DNA from: Actinomadura nitritigenes
GTDB taxonomy: Bacteria; Actinomycetota; Actinomycetes; Streptosporangiales; Streptosporangiaceae
NCBI RefSeq assembly: GCF_017573545.1
Contig: NZ_JAGEOK010000014.1
Location: 1 to 64,000 of the forward strand
Direction of reading: 5' to 3'
Length of the DNA stretch: 64,000 bases
The translations under genes and the position numbers were made by a program. Below the pieces are notes generated by a model, which ran no database searches, was not told the DNA's origin, and saw only the letters and a list, made by a program, of their open reading frames with translations. This document shows, piece after piece, positions 9,321-17,956 of the stretch. How positions within the stretch are numbered: position 1 is the first letter of the stretch; every line of letters begins with the position of its first letter.

Positions 9321-9746
9321 ATGAGGGTCCTCGCCGCGCCGAAGAGTCAGGACCCGGGTGTGGTGCTGTTGGGCACGCTTGTCGACTCCGGCGGTGAGCT
9401 CGCGCTCGCCGCCGCGCAACTGTCCGACGTAACCGCGACGCTGACCGCCCCTGCGACCCGCCCCCTCCCCCGTACGGCCGAGTCGCATCGTGCGGTGATG
9501 CGCGCCCGGCTGGGGGTGACGTGCCATCCGGGAAAGGCCCGCAAGATCGCTGATCGGGCGATCTTGAAGGCCGCGCGGGTGAAGAACAACCCGCCGGCTT
9601 GGACCAACGTGGCGTTGGAGTACTTGGTGCAGGCCTCACTGGAGCTGCTGGCGTTCTCGACGCTGAGATGGCCACCCGCGCACTCACCGATGGTGCCCGG
9701 TAGGGTCACACCCGCCATCCTCCGGGGCAACCGGGCGAGCGTGTGA
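9321..9746 (+). CDS. Unrecognised small ORF
   Basis: An open frame of 141 residues from the ATG at 9321, just after the resolvase remnant. The middle (GKARKIADRAILKAARVKN and NVALEYLVQASLELLAFSTL) looks helical, but no domain was recognised and no clear ribosome binding site is present. The opposite strand is open over the same stretch. It may be part of the eroded mobile element. Confidence 0.22.
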   Translation: MRVLAAPKSQDPGVVLLGTLVDSGGELALAAAQLSDVTATLTAPATRPLPRTAESHRAVMRARLGVTCHPGKARKIADRAILKAARVKNNPPAWTNVALEYLVQASLELLAFSTLRWPPAHSPMVPGRVTPAILRGNRASV

Positions 9747-9778
9747 TCAGCGGATTTCCCGATTCGCCGGTCCCGGGC

Positions 9779-9809
9779 TTGACCTTGACACGGTGATAAG
9801 GTTTCCACT
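9779..9809 (+). promoter_or_regulatory. MerR-family operator/promoter (19-bp spacer)
   Basis: The -35 element TTGACC (9779-9784) is followed by a dyad whose outer arms ACCTT (from 9782) and AAGGT (to 9802) span 21 bp, then the -10 position TCCACT (9804-9809) after a 19-bp spacer. Layout and dyad length match CueR/MerR-type promoters, where the regulator untwists an over-long spacer. The MerR-HEAT regulator is the second gene downstream, so autoregulation is likely. The transcription start would fall near 9816. Confidence 0.7.
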
Positions 9810-9820
9810 TGCGTGCGGAG

Positions 9821-10594
9821 GTGGTCCAGATCAACACGACCAACGGAACAGCCCCGCAACACACCCGCGTGGCCGACGCCCTGAGCGCCGAGGACTCGTC
9901 GGTCCGGCTTCGAGCGGCCCTGGCGGTCGGCTCCAATCCCGACCTTGCGTTCTTGGAGACGCTCGTCGAGCGGTGCGCGGTCGAGCCGGACTTCTTTGTG
10001 CGAGACATGCTGTCCTGGGCGCTGACCCGTCTCTCGCCGGAGATCACCCTGCCCCGGATCCGCCAGGAGCTCGGCTCCGAGCGCACCCAGGCTCGTAGCC
10101 AGGCGCTGCACACGCTCTCCAAGATCGGTGACAGGAGGGCGTGGGACTGGATCACCCGCGACATGCTGCGCGACGCCGACGATGAGGTCGCGCGGACCGC
10201 GTGGCGCGTCGCGGTCGCCTTCGTGCCCGAGGACGAGAAGGAGGACCTGGTCGACGAACTGGTCCTGCAGCTCGGGCGCGGTGACCGCAGCGTGCAGCTG
10301 AGCCTGAGCCGGGCCTTCGTCGACCTCGGCGAGGTGATCAAGCCCGCCCTGGAGAAGGCCGCGGAGAACCCCGACCCGGCGGTAGCCGCGCACGCACGTG
10401 CCACCGAGCTGCTCCGGCACAACCCGGAGACCGGTTTCGACGCGGCCATCGAAGAGGCGAAGCGCGTGGCAATACTCGGCGCGGAACGGGCTACCGCCGC
10501 TGCGGCTGCGTCAGGAGGCGCCGAGCCCACAGAGACGACCGAGTCGACGGAGGCTGCCAAGGGCGCAGAGGCTTCGGAGACCGCGGATTGCTGA
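9821..10594 (+). CDS. HEAT-repeat protein, partner of MerR regulator
   Basis: About 257 residues. Alpha-helical HEAT-like repeats cover residues 15-210 (SSVRLRAALAVGSNPD, FFVRDMLSWALTRL, QARSQALHTLSKIGD, VARTAWRVAVAFV, DPAVAAHARATELL). An Ala/Glu/Thr-rich low-complexity tail ends in Cys. The frame is open from a TTG at 9809, but that codon lies inside the predicted -10 element, so the GTG at 9821 is preferred, which implies a very short leader. It overlaps the MerR-HEAT gene by 7 bp. It probably scaffolds or senses together with that regulator. The ligand is unknown. Confidence 0.75.
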   Translation: MVQINTTNGTAPQHTRVADALSAEDSSVRLRAALAVGSNPDLAFLETLVERCAVEPDFFVRDMLSWALTRLSPEITLPRIRQELGSERTQARSQALHTLSKIGDRRAWDWITRDMLRDADDEVARTAWRVAVAFVPEDEKEDLVDELVLQLGRGDRSVQLSLSRAFVDLGEVIKPALEKAAENPDPAVAAHARATELLRHNPETGFDAAIEEAKRVAILGAERATAAAAASGGAEPTETTESTEAAKGAEASETADC

Positions 10595-11625
10595 TCGGCG
10601 ATGTGGCCCGCCACTCCGGGGTGAGCACCCGGATGCTCCGGCACTACGACGCCCTGGGGCTGGTACGACCGACGGGGCGCACCGCCGGCGGCTACCGCGA
10701 GTACTCCGCCGAGGACGTCCGCAGGATCTTCCAGGTGGAGAGCTTGCGGTCCCTCGGGCTCTCGCTCAAGCAGATCGGGCGCGCGCTGGAGGACCCGGCC
10801 TTCACACCATCCGCCCTGGTCAGCGACCTCATCCGGTGGACGCAGGACCGCTTGGCTCGGGAACAGGAGCTGCTCGAGCGGCTCCACGCGATCGACGCGT
10901 CGGCACCCACCGACTGGCAGGGCGCCCTGCGCATCGTCGAACTCATGCGGGAGCTCAACTCGAGCAGCGCAGCGCGCAGGCAGCAGGCCGTTCTGGCCCG
11001 GTCGGAGGGCGTGTCGGTTCCCGCGGAGCTGTTGGCCGGGGCGGTCCTGGCCGAATCCGACCCGCACGTCGCGGGCGCCCTGCGCTGGGCGCTCGCCCGA
11101 TCGGGCGGCGAAGTCCTGGCGGCGCTGCACGCCGGCACGCGCTCGAAGGACGTCGACGTCCGGCGGCGCGCGGTGCAGGCGATCGCCGAGATGCCCGAGG
11201 TTGCAGGTGCCACCGCAGTTCTCGCGGACGCCCTTGGGGACCCGGATACGACGGTGCGCAGGCACGCCGCTCTTGCTTTGGGCAGGCATGGCGTGACCGC
11301 AGCCGTTCCCACACTCCTCAGAATGGTGGTCGAAGGATTTGACGACGTCACCGCAGCGGAGGTCCTGGGAACGCTGTCAAAGGACCCCAAGCGCGCGGAC
11401 CGGATCATGACCGCACTGGTCGACGAACTCTCCGCGCCCACCGCGGACTCCGCGACGCGGATCCGCCTCATCCAGGCGCTGGTCGAGCTCTCGGGAACCA
11501 CCGTGCAGGAAGTCCTACGCCAACTGGCCCACGACGACGACCGCACTGTCGCCCTCGTCGCCTCGGCCCTCGTCGGAATCCTTCAACAGCGGTCTCCCGA
11601 AGACCGATCCGACGAGGATTCCTGA
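10588..11625 (+). CDS. MerR-family regulator fused to HEAT repeats
   Basis: A 345-residue protein. Residues 1-70 form a MerR winged HTH (LIGDVARHSGVSTRMLRHYD, GYREYSAEDVRRIFQVESL). A dimerisation helix follows (LIRWTQDRLAREQELLERL). From about 130 to the end there are HEAT repeats (PHVAGALRWALARSGGEVL, VRRRAVQAIAEMPE, TTVRRHAALALGRHGV, RIRLIQALVELSG). Replacing the usual effector domain with HEAT repeats suggests protein partners or conformational sensing rather than a metal or drug pocket. The TTG start gives the canonical MLIGDVA. The 7-bp overlap with the preceding HEAT gene and the MerR operator upstream indicate one autoregulated operon. Confidence 0.85.
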   Translation: MLIGDVARHSGVSTRMLRHYDALGLVRPTGRTAGGYREYSAEDVRRIFQVESLRSLGLSLKQIGRALEDPAFTPSALVSDLIRWTQDRLAREQELLERLHAIDASAPTDWQGALRIVELMRELNSSSAARRQQAVLARSEGVSVPAELLAGAVLAESDPHVAGALRWALARSGGEVLAALHAGTRSKDVDVRRRAVQAIAEMPEVAGATAVLADALGDPDTTVRRHAALALGRHGVTAAVPTLLRMVVEGFDDVTAAEVLGTLSKDPKRADRIMTALVDELSAPTADSATRIRLIQALVELSGTTVQEVLRQLAHDDDRTVALVASALVGILQQRSPEDRSDEDS

Positions 11626-11848
11626 AAGCGCGCCACCGAGGCCGCCGCGACTCAATCCCGGCGGCTTCGGGTGCTTGCGGACCCTGGAGCATCGGTGGAA
11701 AGGCCCTCCGCCGCCCGGGTTCTCGCACCGCGGACTCCCTCTGGTTGCACACGGCTCGCAGCCCCGGTCCCTGCCCTGTCGGGGCGTGGGGGCGCAGGCG
11801 TTGGTGAACGTCGAAACGGGACGGCTCCGAGGAGCTCGTGGCCAGAGG

Positions 11849-12598
11849 TCAGGAGGTGTCGGTGTCCTCCCAGACGTCGTCGTCTTGAGCGAGGTCGTCG
11901 CCTTCCACGAGGACGACGGTGCGCGGGGGCGGTGGGCCGAGCCGACCACGGCCGGCGCGGAAGGCCAGCAGCAGCGACAGCCACGCCGCGCCGAGAAGGA
12001 ACCCGCCGATCACGTCGCTGAGCCAGTGGACGCCCAGGTAGAGCCGCGACGTCCCGACCAGGACGATCACTACCGCGCAAGCCCAGGCTAGCGCCAGGCG
12101 AGTCCGCCGCCGCAGGGTCCCGCTCCCGACCGCGAGGACGGCCAGCAGTCCCCAACCGGTCATGGCCTGGACGCTGTGCCCGGACGGGAACGCGTATCCC
12201 CCGGCACGGGTGATCATGTCCGCCGCCGGCGGCCGCGCCCGACCGGAGATCACCTTGCCGGTCTCACCAAGGATCACAGCCCCCGCGAAAGCGGCCCACA
12301 CGAACAGGGGAGTGCTCAAGGAACGGCGGCTCCAGACCAGGTAACCGCCGATGGCCAGCAGCAGCGGTACCAGCACCGCCGTCGAGCCGAGCCAGGTGAG
12401 CGTCTCCATCGGCCCGGTGACCGCCCCGTATCGATGGCCGACGAACCAGGCGTGCACCGGCCGATCCCAGCGGCCCGTGTGCTTCGCCGCGACTTCCACG
12501 CTCAGGGCTGCCAGAGCGAGCGCGAACCCGAGCGAGAGCACGGTCAGCGCGGCCGCGGGCGTCTCAGCAGCGGCGCTGGCCCGCTTGAGCACCCCCAT
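11849..12598 (-). CDS. PAP2-family membrane phosphatase
   Basis: A 249-residue integral membrane protein with about six transmembrane segments and all three PAP2 motifs: KVISGRARPP, the FPSGHS motif and SRLYLGVHWLSD (catalytic His). It likely dephosphorylates a lipid phosphate such as phosphatidate or undecaprenyl pyrophosphate on the outer membrane face. The C-terminus is acidic (GDDLAQDDDVWEDTD). The start is the ATG that shares one base with the stop of the upstream DedA gene (TGATG), showing translational coupling. Confidence 0.9.
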   Translation of the reverse strand: MGVLKRASAAAETPAAALTVLSLGFALALAALSVEVAAKHTGRWDRPVHAWFVGHRYGAVTGPMETLTWLGSTAVLVPLLLAIGGYLVWSRRSLSTPLFVWAAFAGAVILGETGKVISGRARPPAADMITRAGGYAFPSGHSVQAMTGWGLLAVLAVGSGTLRRRTRLALAWACAVVIVLVGTSRLYLGVHWLSDVIGGFLLGAAWLSLLLAFRAGRGRLGPPPPRTVVLVEGDDLAQDDDVWEDTDTS

Positions 12599-13263
12599 CA
12601 CCGGTGGGCTGCCCCGTCGCGATGATGCCGCCTGGACGGTGCACCGGCGCGTCGGCTCCGGCGCACCTCCAGCACGACCGGCAGGAGCGACACCACCACG
12701 ATGACCCCCACGATGGGAAGCAGATAGCGATCGACCCCCGGGATGCTCGACCCGAGCAGATAGCCGGCGACGGTCACCCCGACCGCCCAGAGCAGCCCTC
12801 CGGCGACCTGCCAGAGTGCGAACGTCCTGGCGGGCACGTCCAACGCCCCGGCCAGCGGATTGAGCACGGTCCGCACCACCGGGACGAATCGGGCCAGCAC
12901 GATGGCCCTGCCATATCCGTACCGGGCCAGGAAGTGCTGCGCCCTGGTCATACCTTCCAGCAAATGTCGGTTGGTCGTCCGGGCCAGCAATGTCCGGCCG
13001 CCTCGCCTGCCCAGCCAGAACCCGGTCTGGGCCCCGGTGAGTGCACCCGCCACCGCCGCCACCAGCACCAGTGTCAGCGACAGATGGACTTTGTCGCCCG
13101 CGTTCGCGGTGCACAGCAGTCCAGCGGTGAACAACAACGAGTCGCCAGGAAGGAAGAATCCGACCAGGAGCCCCGTCTCAGCGAACAGCACAAGGAACAC
13201 ACCGAAGGCCCCCGCCGAGGACAGCAGCGACGTCGAGTCAAGAGGATTGAGGGCTGCGTACAC
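12598..13263 (-). CDS. DedA-family membrane protein
   Basis: A polytopic DedA/SNARE-associated protein: FAETGLLVGFFLPGDSLLFTAG, GALTGAQTGFWLGRRGG, and the functional arginine motif IVLARFVPVVRTVLNPLAG. DedA proteins are linked to lipid (undecaprenyl-phosphate or phospholipid) flipping, which suits the coupled PAP2 phosphatase. The GTG at 13263 was chosen because AAGGA lies just upstream and the product begins VYAALNPLD, typical of the family. An ATG 17 codons earlier (13314) is also open. The C-terminal tail is basic. Confidence 0.87.
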   Translation of the reverse strand: MYAALNPLDSTSLLSSAGAFGVFLVLFAETGLLVGFFLPGDSLLFTAGLLCTANAGDKVHLSLTLVLVAAVAGALTGAQTGFWLGRRGGRTLLARTTNRHLLEGMTRAQHFLARYGYGRAIVLARFVPVVRTVLNPLAGALDVPARTFALWQVAGGLLWAVGVTVAGYLLGSSIPGVDRYLLPIVGVIVVVSLLPVVLEVRRSRRAGAPSRRHHRDGAAHR

Positions 13264-13513
13264 ACCGATCCTTGGGCTCGCCGACCATATTTCTACACGA
13301 ACGTAGTAGTCCATGGAACAACACCAGGTAAGCAGGCTTCTTACCCGCGCTCAGCCATCGCGAACGAAGCGGCACCGCTGGCATCCTGATGACGACGGCG
13401 CGCTGAAGCACCATGTATGACGAGTAGTTGCCTCGTCGGCGCCCATCGGATCCAAGACAGCTTCAGGATCAACCGCCGTCACCACGGGATGACCGAGCAT
13501 CGGTTGACCAGGC

Positions 13514-13790
13514 ATGCCCGCTGATGCGGCACCCAGCCGCGACCCGTTCATGGAGATCGCCGCCACGGCCACCCGCAAACAGATGCCCTACCTTGGGTTC
13601 CTGGCCGACCCCTCTTCGCCGGATGCGAGACCAGGCTCACGCCGATCGGAACACCGGACCAGGACCGCCCAGTTTTCCCGGCAGAAGGCGCTGCGCCCGT
13701 TCGACTCGACTCCAACGTCGACCCGCCACCATCTACACCCTGGCCACCTGCGAGTGTCCGCGACACGTTGAGCTCATATGGGCGCCGATC
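13514..13790 (+). pseudogene. IstB-like transposase ATPase remnant (IS21 family), frameshifted
   Basis: The first frame reads AATATRKQMPYLGFLAD then RRSEHRTRTAQFSRQKALRPFD, which follows the N-terminal region of IstB helper ATPases (the LxFLxxLL / RR-x-R-x-AxFPxxKxLxxFDF pattern). The match then continues in another frame with RPATIYTLATCEC, which fits the next part of IstB. The Walker A motif and the rest are missing. The flanking sequence (13264-13513 and 13791-14044) shows no gene. It is a dead IS21-type relic. Confidence 0.55.
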
Positions 13791-14044
13791 CCAACCCCGG
13801 CCTTCATCGCCGGTCGGAGGGTTTGCAACTCGCAGCAGATGGAGCCGTACGACATCCCCGCGCGCCCCCCATCGCCCCTGCGAGGGTTCGCGATGTCGGC
13901 GGGCACTCGCGACCGCAGTCATCCAGATCAGGTCTCATTGCCCGCTCAGGTAGCGTCGACGAAGTCGTCGTCATGGCGCGCAGTCCGTCACGATCAGGCC
14001 AGAGGGGCGGTCTCCTCCACCCGCCCCTCCGGCGTTCGATGCGT

Positions 14045-14770
14045 CTAGAGCGATTGGATGTGGGTTCGCAGCGCCATGATCGTTTCCTGCGCCGACAGCA
14101 ACTCGATCGGCCGGCGAGGAAGTCTTCGCGGGCCGTCGACTTCGATGTAGTGAGTCGGGCCGTAGGCCCAGGGGCCGGAGATGAGCGTGACGACGTTCGG
14201 ATTCGTTCCGGCCTGGAGGATCTCGTGGACGACATCGCTGTCTTGGCCGGGGCTTGCGAACCAGGCGATCGGCGCGGACGCACGGGAGAGATCATGGATC
14301 TCGGTCGCCGCTTCCGGCTTGGTCTTCGACTCTATGAGTTCGATGGCGTCTTCGAGCGCTTCGGCCAGGTAGATCCGATCTCCCAGGGCTTCCAGGTGAT
14401 CGTCGGCGAGGTGGCCTACCAGGCGGATGAAGTCGGCATCCTCAATGACGACCTGCGCGATGCCGTCCTTGCAGGTAAGCGCCTCGACCAACGCCGCTCG
14501 TTCGAGACCTGGAGCTCCGGGTCCGATCACTCCTGCTCCTGTTGGAGCACCGAAGAGACTCATGAGTAGTTCGTCGGGCCGGTTGCATTCGGTGTCCGGC
14601 CTGGGGTGTTTGTGGATGGAACGGCGCTGGACGTGCGTACGGAAGCGGCCGATGGCCGCCGGAGCGGACGGCCAGGACGGAAGGCGTGACCTTGCGGCGT
14701 CGATGAGCGAAGGCCGCTGCCGTGCCGGAGCTTTGGCGCTGGCCAGAGTGCGCACGGAGTCGTTCGTCAT
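14045..14770 (-). CDS. Unknown protein with 'GPGA' module of LysM/BTAD-type proteins
   Basis: A 241-residue soluble protein. The first about 70 residues are basic and Pro-rich. Residues about 85-235 follow the C-terminal module of actinobacterial LysM/BTAD regulators: GAGVIGPGAPGLERAALVEA, then IAQVVIEDADFIRLVG, AEALEDAIELIES, PIAWFASPG, LISGPWAYGPTHYIEVDG. It lacks the BTAD and DNA-binding parts, so it would be a free-standing sensor or partner module. The ATG has GGGAG seven bases upstream; the frame extends 44 codons further. It is divergent from the LuxR-type regulator gene. The family resemblance is from memory. Confidence 0.6.
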   Translation of the reverse strand: MTNDSVRTLASAKAPARQRPSLIDAARSRLPSWPSAPAAIGRFRTHVQRRSIHKHPRPDTECNRPDELLMSLFGAPTGAGVIGPGAPGLERAALVEALTCKDGIAQVVIEDADFIRLVGHLADDHLEALGDRIYLAEALEDAIELIESKTKPEAATEIHDLSRASAPIAWFASPGQDSDVVHEILQAGTNPNVVTLISGPWAYGPTHYIEVDGPRRLPRRPIELLSAQETIMALRTHIQSL

Positions 14771-14989
14771 GTTCACTCCCGGTCGGTTGCTGGAGCTGCC
14801 AGAGCAGATGAAACCGAAGACCCGCAGGTCACGAGGTGAGCAAAACCCGCCGTGGTCGCAATTGACCAGCGGGGACGAAGGCTCGTAAGCATCCAGACGC
14901 ACCGGGGTTGCGTTGAGGACGGCCTTGGCGGCTGCGCGGACGAGCGTGGTGACTTCTGCTCATTGACGCGAAACACTCACCCGCAAGGT

Positions 14990-16042
14990 ATGTCACTCTT
15001 ACGATTCGAGCCGCTACTCTCTGCGTTCGGAGGTGATCGAGTGGGCTCTGAGGTGGAGCAGAAGGCGACGCGGTTGTTGAAGGGCATCGTGTCGGATGAG
15101 TTGCTGACCTCGTACACGCGGTTGCTGGCGGAGGGGTCCTGCCCGCGGGACGAGGCGCCGGATCTGCTCGGCGGGGCGGGGCAGGTCAAGGAACTGACGG
15201 AGTCGGGGATGGCCCACATCCAGTCGTCCGGGCCAGCCCTGCCGCAGCGGCTTGTGCCCGTTCCCCCTGACCTCGCGCTGCAGGGGACGCTGGCGGATCT
15301 GACGCGTCGACTGGTGGCCGATCAGGAGCGCCTGCTGGACGGGCAGCGGCGCATCGCCGAGTCGCATCCGTGGACGAGTTCGGCGGCTACCGAGTCCGCA
15401 GACCGTCTGGTGCGGATCATCACCGACCGGGAAGAGATCGGCACCGTCTCGCGCGCCCTCATCAGGGCGGCCCGCCATGACTGGATGACGCTGGACAACC
15501 AGTCGATGGAGCGGCCGATAGACGAGTTGACCGCCGTTCCGCCTCCGCAGTCCTTCGACGGCCACGTCCGCTGCCGTGCGATCTACGAGAGCAGTTGTGC
15601 CGGGCATCCCGTCGGTCTCAGGTCGATCGAGATCGCGGTCGAGGCCGGCGAGGAGGCTCGCCTGCTGCCCCGGATCGGCATGAAGATGAAGCTCGCCGAT
15701 GAGTCGATCGCGATGCTGCCGCTGACCCCGACCGGAATGTCCGGGGCGCTGCTGATCCGCTCCTCGGTCATTGCCGGGGCACTGCGCGAGTACTTCGAAA
15801 TGTTGTGGGAACGCGCGGTGCCGTTCGGGGCCGCCTGCGCCGAGAGCCCGCTGAACGAGAAAGAGCAGAAGGTCCTCAGCCTGCTCGTCGAAGGGGTCTC
15901 CGACACCATCATTGCGAAGCGGACGGGAATGGGGCTGTCCACGGTGCGGCGGCACTCGGCGACCATCCGGGCGAAACTCGGGCACAACAATCACCACTTC
16001 GCCGCCGGCGTCGCCGCCGCCCGCCGCGGCTGGATCAAGTGA
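14990..16042 (+). CDS. LuxR-family transcriptional regulator (TrmB-like sensor plus LuxR HTH)
   Basis: 350 residues. The C-terminal LuxR HTH (about 285-345) reads LNEKEQKVLSLLVEGVSD then IIAKRTGMGLSTVRRHSATI. The middle (about 165-275) is the PLD-like effector part found in actinomycete TrmB/LuxR proteins (IEIAVEAGEEARLLPRIGMK, LIRSSVIAGALREYFEMLWE). The N-terminus is helical, with a degenerate wing. The ATG is preceded by GCAAGG. The S9 peptidase begins 26 bp after its stop, so the two are probably co-transcribed and this protein probably controls the peptidase and the MFS pump behind it. Confidence 0.82.
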   Translation: MSLLRFEPLLSAFGGDRVGSEVEQKATRLLKGIVSDELLTSYTRLLAEGSCPRDEAPDLLGGAGQVKELTESGMAHIQSSGPALPQRLVPVPPDLALQGTLADLTRRLVADQERLLDGQRRIAESHPWTSSAATESADRLVRIITDREEIGTVSRALIRAARHDWMTLDNQSMERPIDELTAVPPPQSFDGHVRCRAIYESSCAGHPVGLRSIEIAVEAGEEARLLPRIGMKMKLADESIAMLPLTPTGMSGALLIRSSVIAGALREYFEMLWERAVPFGAACAESPLNEKEQKVLSLLVEGVSDTIIAKRTGMGLSTVRRHSATIRAKLGHNNHHFAAGVAAARRGWIK

Positions 16043-16068
16043 TCTTCGCAACCCAGGGAAAGGTCGCC

Positions 16069-17859
16069 ATGCCCGACTACCGGGACTTCGTACCCCGACA
16101 GAACTTCCAACCGACCCTGGCGCTGTCCCCGGACGCGAGCACCGTGGCCTATTCCAGCAACGCCAGCGGGCACTTCGACCTGTGGACCGTCCCGGTCGAT
16201 GGCGGCGAACCGCAACAACTGACCAGACTGGCCGATCAGGCCGTCCGACAGATCGCATGGGCCCCGGACGGCAAGAGCCTAGTGTTCACTGCCGACCGTG
16301 AGGGAGATGAGCAGTACCGGCTGTACCGCATCGGGTTGGGCGACGAAGGCCCCATCGAGATCAGTTCAGGACACGACTGCCAGCGCTTTTTGGCGACCTC
16401 GCCATTCGACGCCGACGGTCGCTTCCTTGTCTACGCGGCCAACGACCGTGACGCCACCGTGCAGGACGTCATCATCCGGGACCTTGCCGAGGACCTTGAG
16501 CGGCGTATCCAGCCACCTGTGGGAGTGGTGTTCGAGCCGGTCGAGATCTCCCCGAACGGGCAGTGGCTGCTCGCCGGCGGCTTCCGTTCCAACAGCCAGG
16601 TGGACGCCTACCTGATCGACCTCCAGGACGCGTCAGCCGAGCCGGTGTGCGTCACTGCCGAACACGGGGATGGGTTCTTCGCCCCGGCCCCTTGGGCGGC
16701 CGACTCCTCTGGCTTCTATCTGCGCACCGACCTGTGGGGCGAATACACCTCCGCTGCCTTCTACCGTCTCGACACCCGAGCGCTGGAACCGGTCGCCCGG
16801 CACGATTGGGACGTCGAGCACATCGACGTCGCCGGCGACACATTGGTGTGGTCGGTCAACGAGGACGGGCGGTCCGTCCTCCATGCTCGTCACGGCCAGA
16901 ACACAGCGCGGCTTCCTACCATGCCACCGGGCGTGATCGCGGCTCTGACGACCGGCCCCGCAGCCGAGCCGATCGTCGTCCTCCTCAATACCGCCACCCG
17001 GCCCACCGAGATCGCCGTCCTGGATCCGGTGAAGGGATTCCGGTATCTCACCGATGCCCGCCCGCCCGCGCTCAGTGTCTTCGAGCCGGTCGAGCCGGAA
17101 CCTGTCATCTATCCGGCATCGGCGGGAAGAACCGTGCACGCTCTTCTGTACCGGCCGGCATCTCCAGGGCCGCACCCGGTGTTGCTGTCGATCCATGGCG
17201 GCCCCGAAGCGCAGGAGCGCCCCATGTATCTGCGCTCGGGCCTGTACCAGCACCTGCTCAGCCGGGGCATCGCCGTCTTCGCGCCCAACATCGCCGGGTC
17301 CACCGGATACGGGGCAGCGCACCAGAAGCTCATCTACCGCGACTGGGGCGGCCCCGACCTCGACGACCTCGACCACGCCGTCCGCTACCTGCAAGCCGCC
17401 CCTGGAATCGACGGTGACCGAATCGCCGCCATGGGCGGCTCATACGGCGGTTTCGCAGCACTTTCCTGCTTGGCAAGGCTTCCCTACCGATGGGCCGCCG
17501 GCGTCTCGCTCTGCGGACCGACGAACCTGGTCACTCTCGCCCGCGCATGCCCGCCGACCTGGAAAAACTTCGTCGCCACCGTCCTCGGCGACCCCGAAAC
17601 CCACGCCGATCACCTGACCCAACGCTCACCGATCACCTACGTCGACGCCATCACCGCGCCGCTGTTCGTCCTGCAAGGCGCACGTGACCCGCGCGTCCCC
17701 CGGGCAGAGGCCGACCAGTTCGTCGCACGTCTGCGCGAACACGGTGTCGATGTTCGCTACGACGTCTTCGAAGACGAAGGCCATGGATTTACCAAACGCG
17801 AAAACGAGCTGCGCGCCTACGAAGAGGTCGCACGCTTTCTCTGCAGCCACCTTCGATAG
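16069..17859 (+). CDS. S9-family serine peptidase (prolyl oligopeptidase / acylaminoacyl peptidase type)
   Basis: 596 residues. An N-terminal beta-propeller (about 10-320, with repeats such as DLWTVPVDGGEPQQL and IAWAPDGKSLVFTAD) caps an alpha/beta-hydrolase domain. The triad is Ser458 in GGSYGG, Asp540 in GARDPRVP and His572 in EGHGFTK. No signal peptide is present, so it acts in the cytoplasm on short peptides. The ATG at 16069 gives MPDYRDF; upstream codons in this frame overlap the LuxR gene. Placement between a LuxR regulator and an MFS exporter suggests processing or detoxifying a small peptide, but no precursor gene was found here. Confidence 0.9.
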   Translation: MPDYRDFVPRQNFQPTLALSPDASTVAYSSNASGHFDLWTVPVDGGEPQQLTRLADQAVRQIAWAPDGKSLVFTADREGDEQYRLYRIGLGDEGPIEISSGHDCQRFLATSPFDADGRFLVYAANDRDATVQDVIIRDLAEDLERRIQPPVGVVFEPVEISPNGQWLLAGGFRSNSQVDAYLIDLQDASAEPVCVTAEHGDGFFAPAPWAADSSGFYLRTDLWGEYTSAAFYRLDTRALEPVARHDWDVEHIDVAGDTLVWSVNEDGRSVLHARHGQNTARLPTMPPGVIAALTTGPAAEPIVVLLNTATRPTEIAVLDPVKGFRYLTDARPPALSVFEPVEPEPVIYPASAGRTVHALLYRPASPGPHPVLLSIHGGPEAQERPMYLRSGLYQHLLSRGIAVFAPNIAGSTGYGAAHQKLIYRDWGGPDLDDLDHAVRYLQAAPGIDGDRIAAMGGSYGGFAALSCLARLPYRWAAGVSLCGPTNLVTLARACPPTWKNFVATVLGDPETHADHLTQRSPITYVDAITAPLFVLQGARDPRVPRAEADQFVARLREHGVDVRYDVFEDEGHGFTKRENELRAYEEVARFLCSHLR

Positions 17860-17923
17860 ACGGGCGACTGTCACCACGGCAAATCCTTCCACTAATCTTT
17901 ACAAGAGCGAGAAAAGTGGAGAG

Positions 17924-17943
17924 CCAACGTAAAGCTTTATTGG
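17924..17943. promoter_or_regulatory. AT-rich palindrome between S9 peptidase and MFS genes
   Basis: CCAACGTAAAGCTTTATTGG forms 9-bp arms (CCAA+TAAAG / CTTTA+TTGG) with a two-base CG bulge. It lies 13 bp upstream of the GTG start of the MFS gene, in an AT-rich 97-bp gap that is unusual in this window. It could be an operator for independent control of the pump, or an RNA hairpin hiding its start. Confidence 0.4.
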
Positions 17944-17956
17944 CTACCGTTTAGCG

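Noticed and set aside
9347..11289. Minus-strand open frames of 357 and 527 codons over the HEAT and MerR genes
   Set aside because: The + strand has a recognisable MerR HTH and HEAT repeats; the minus translations are Ser/Arg-rich without domains.
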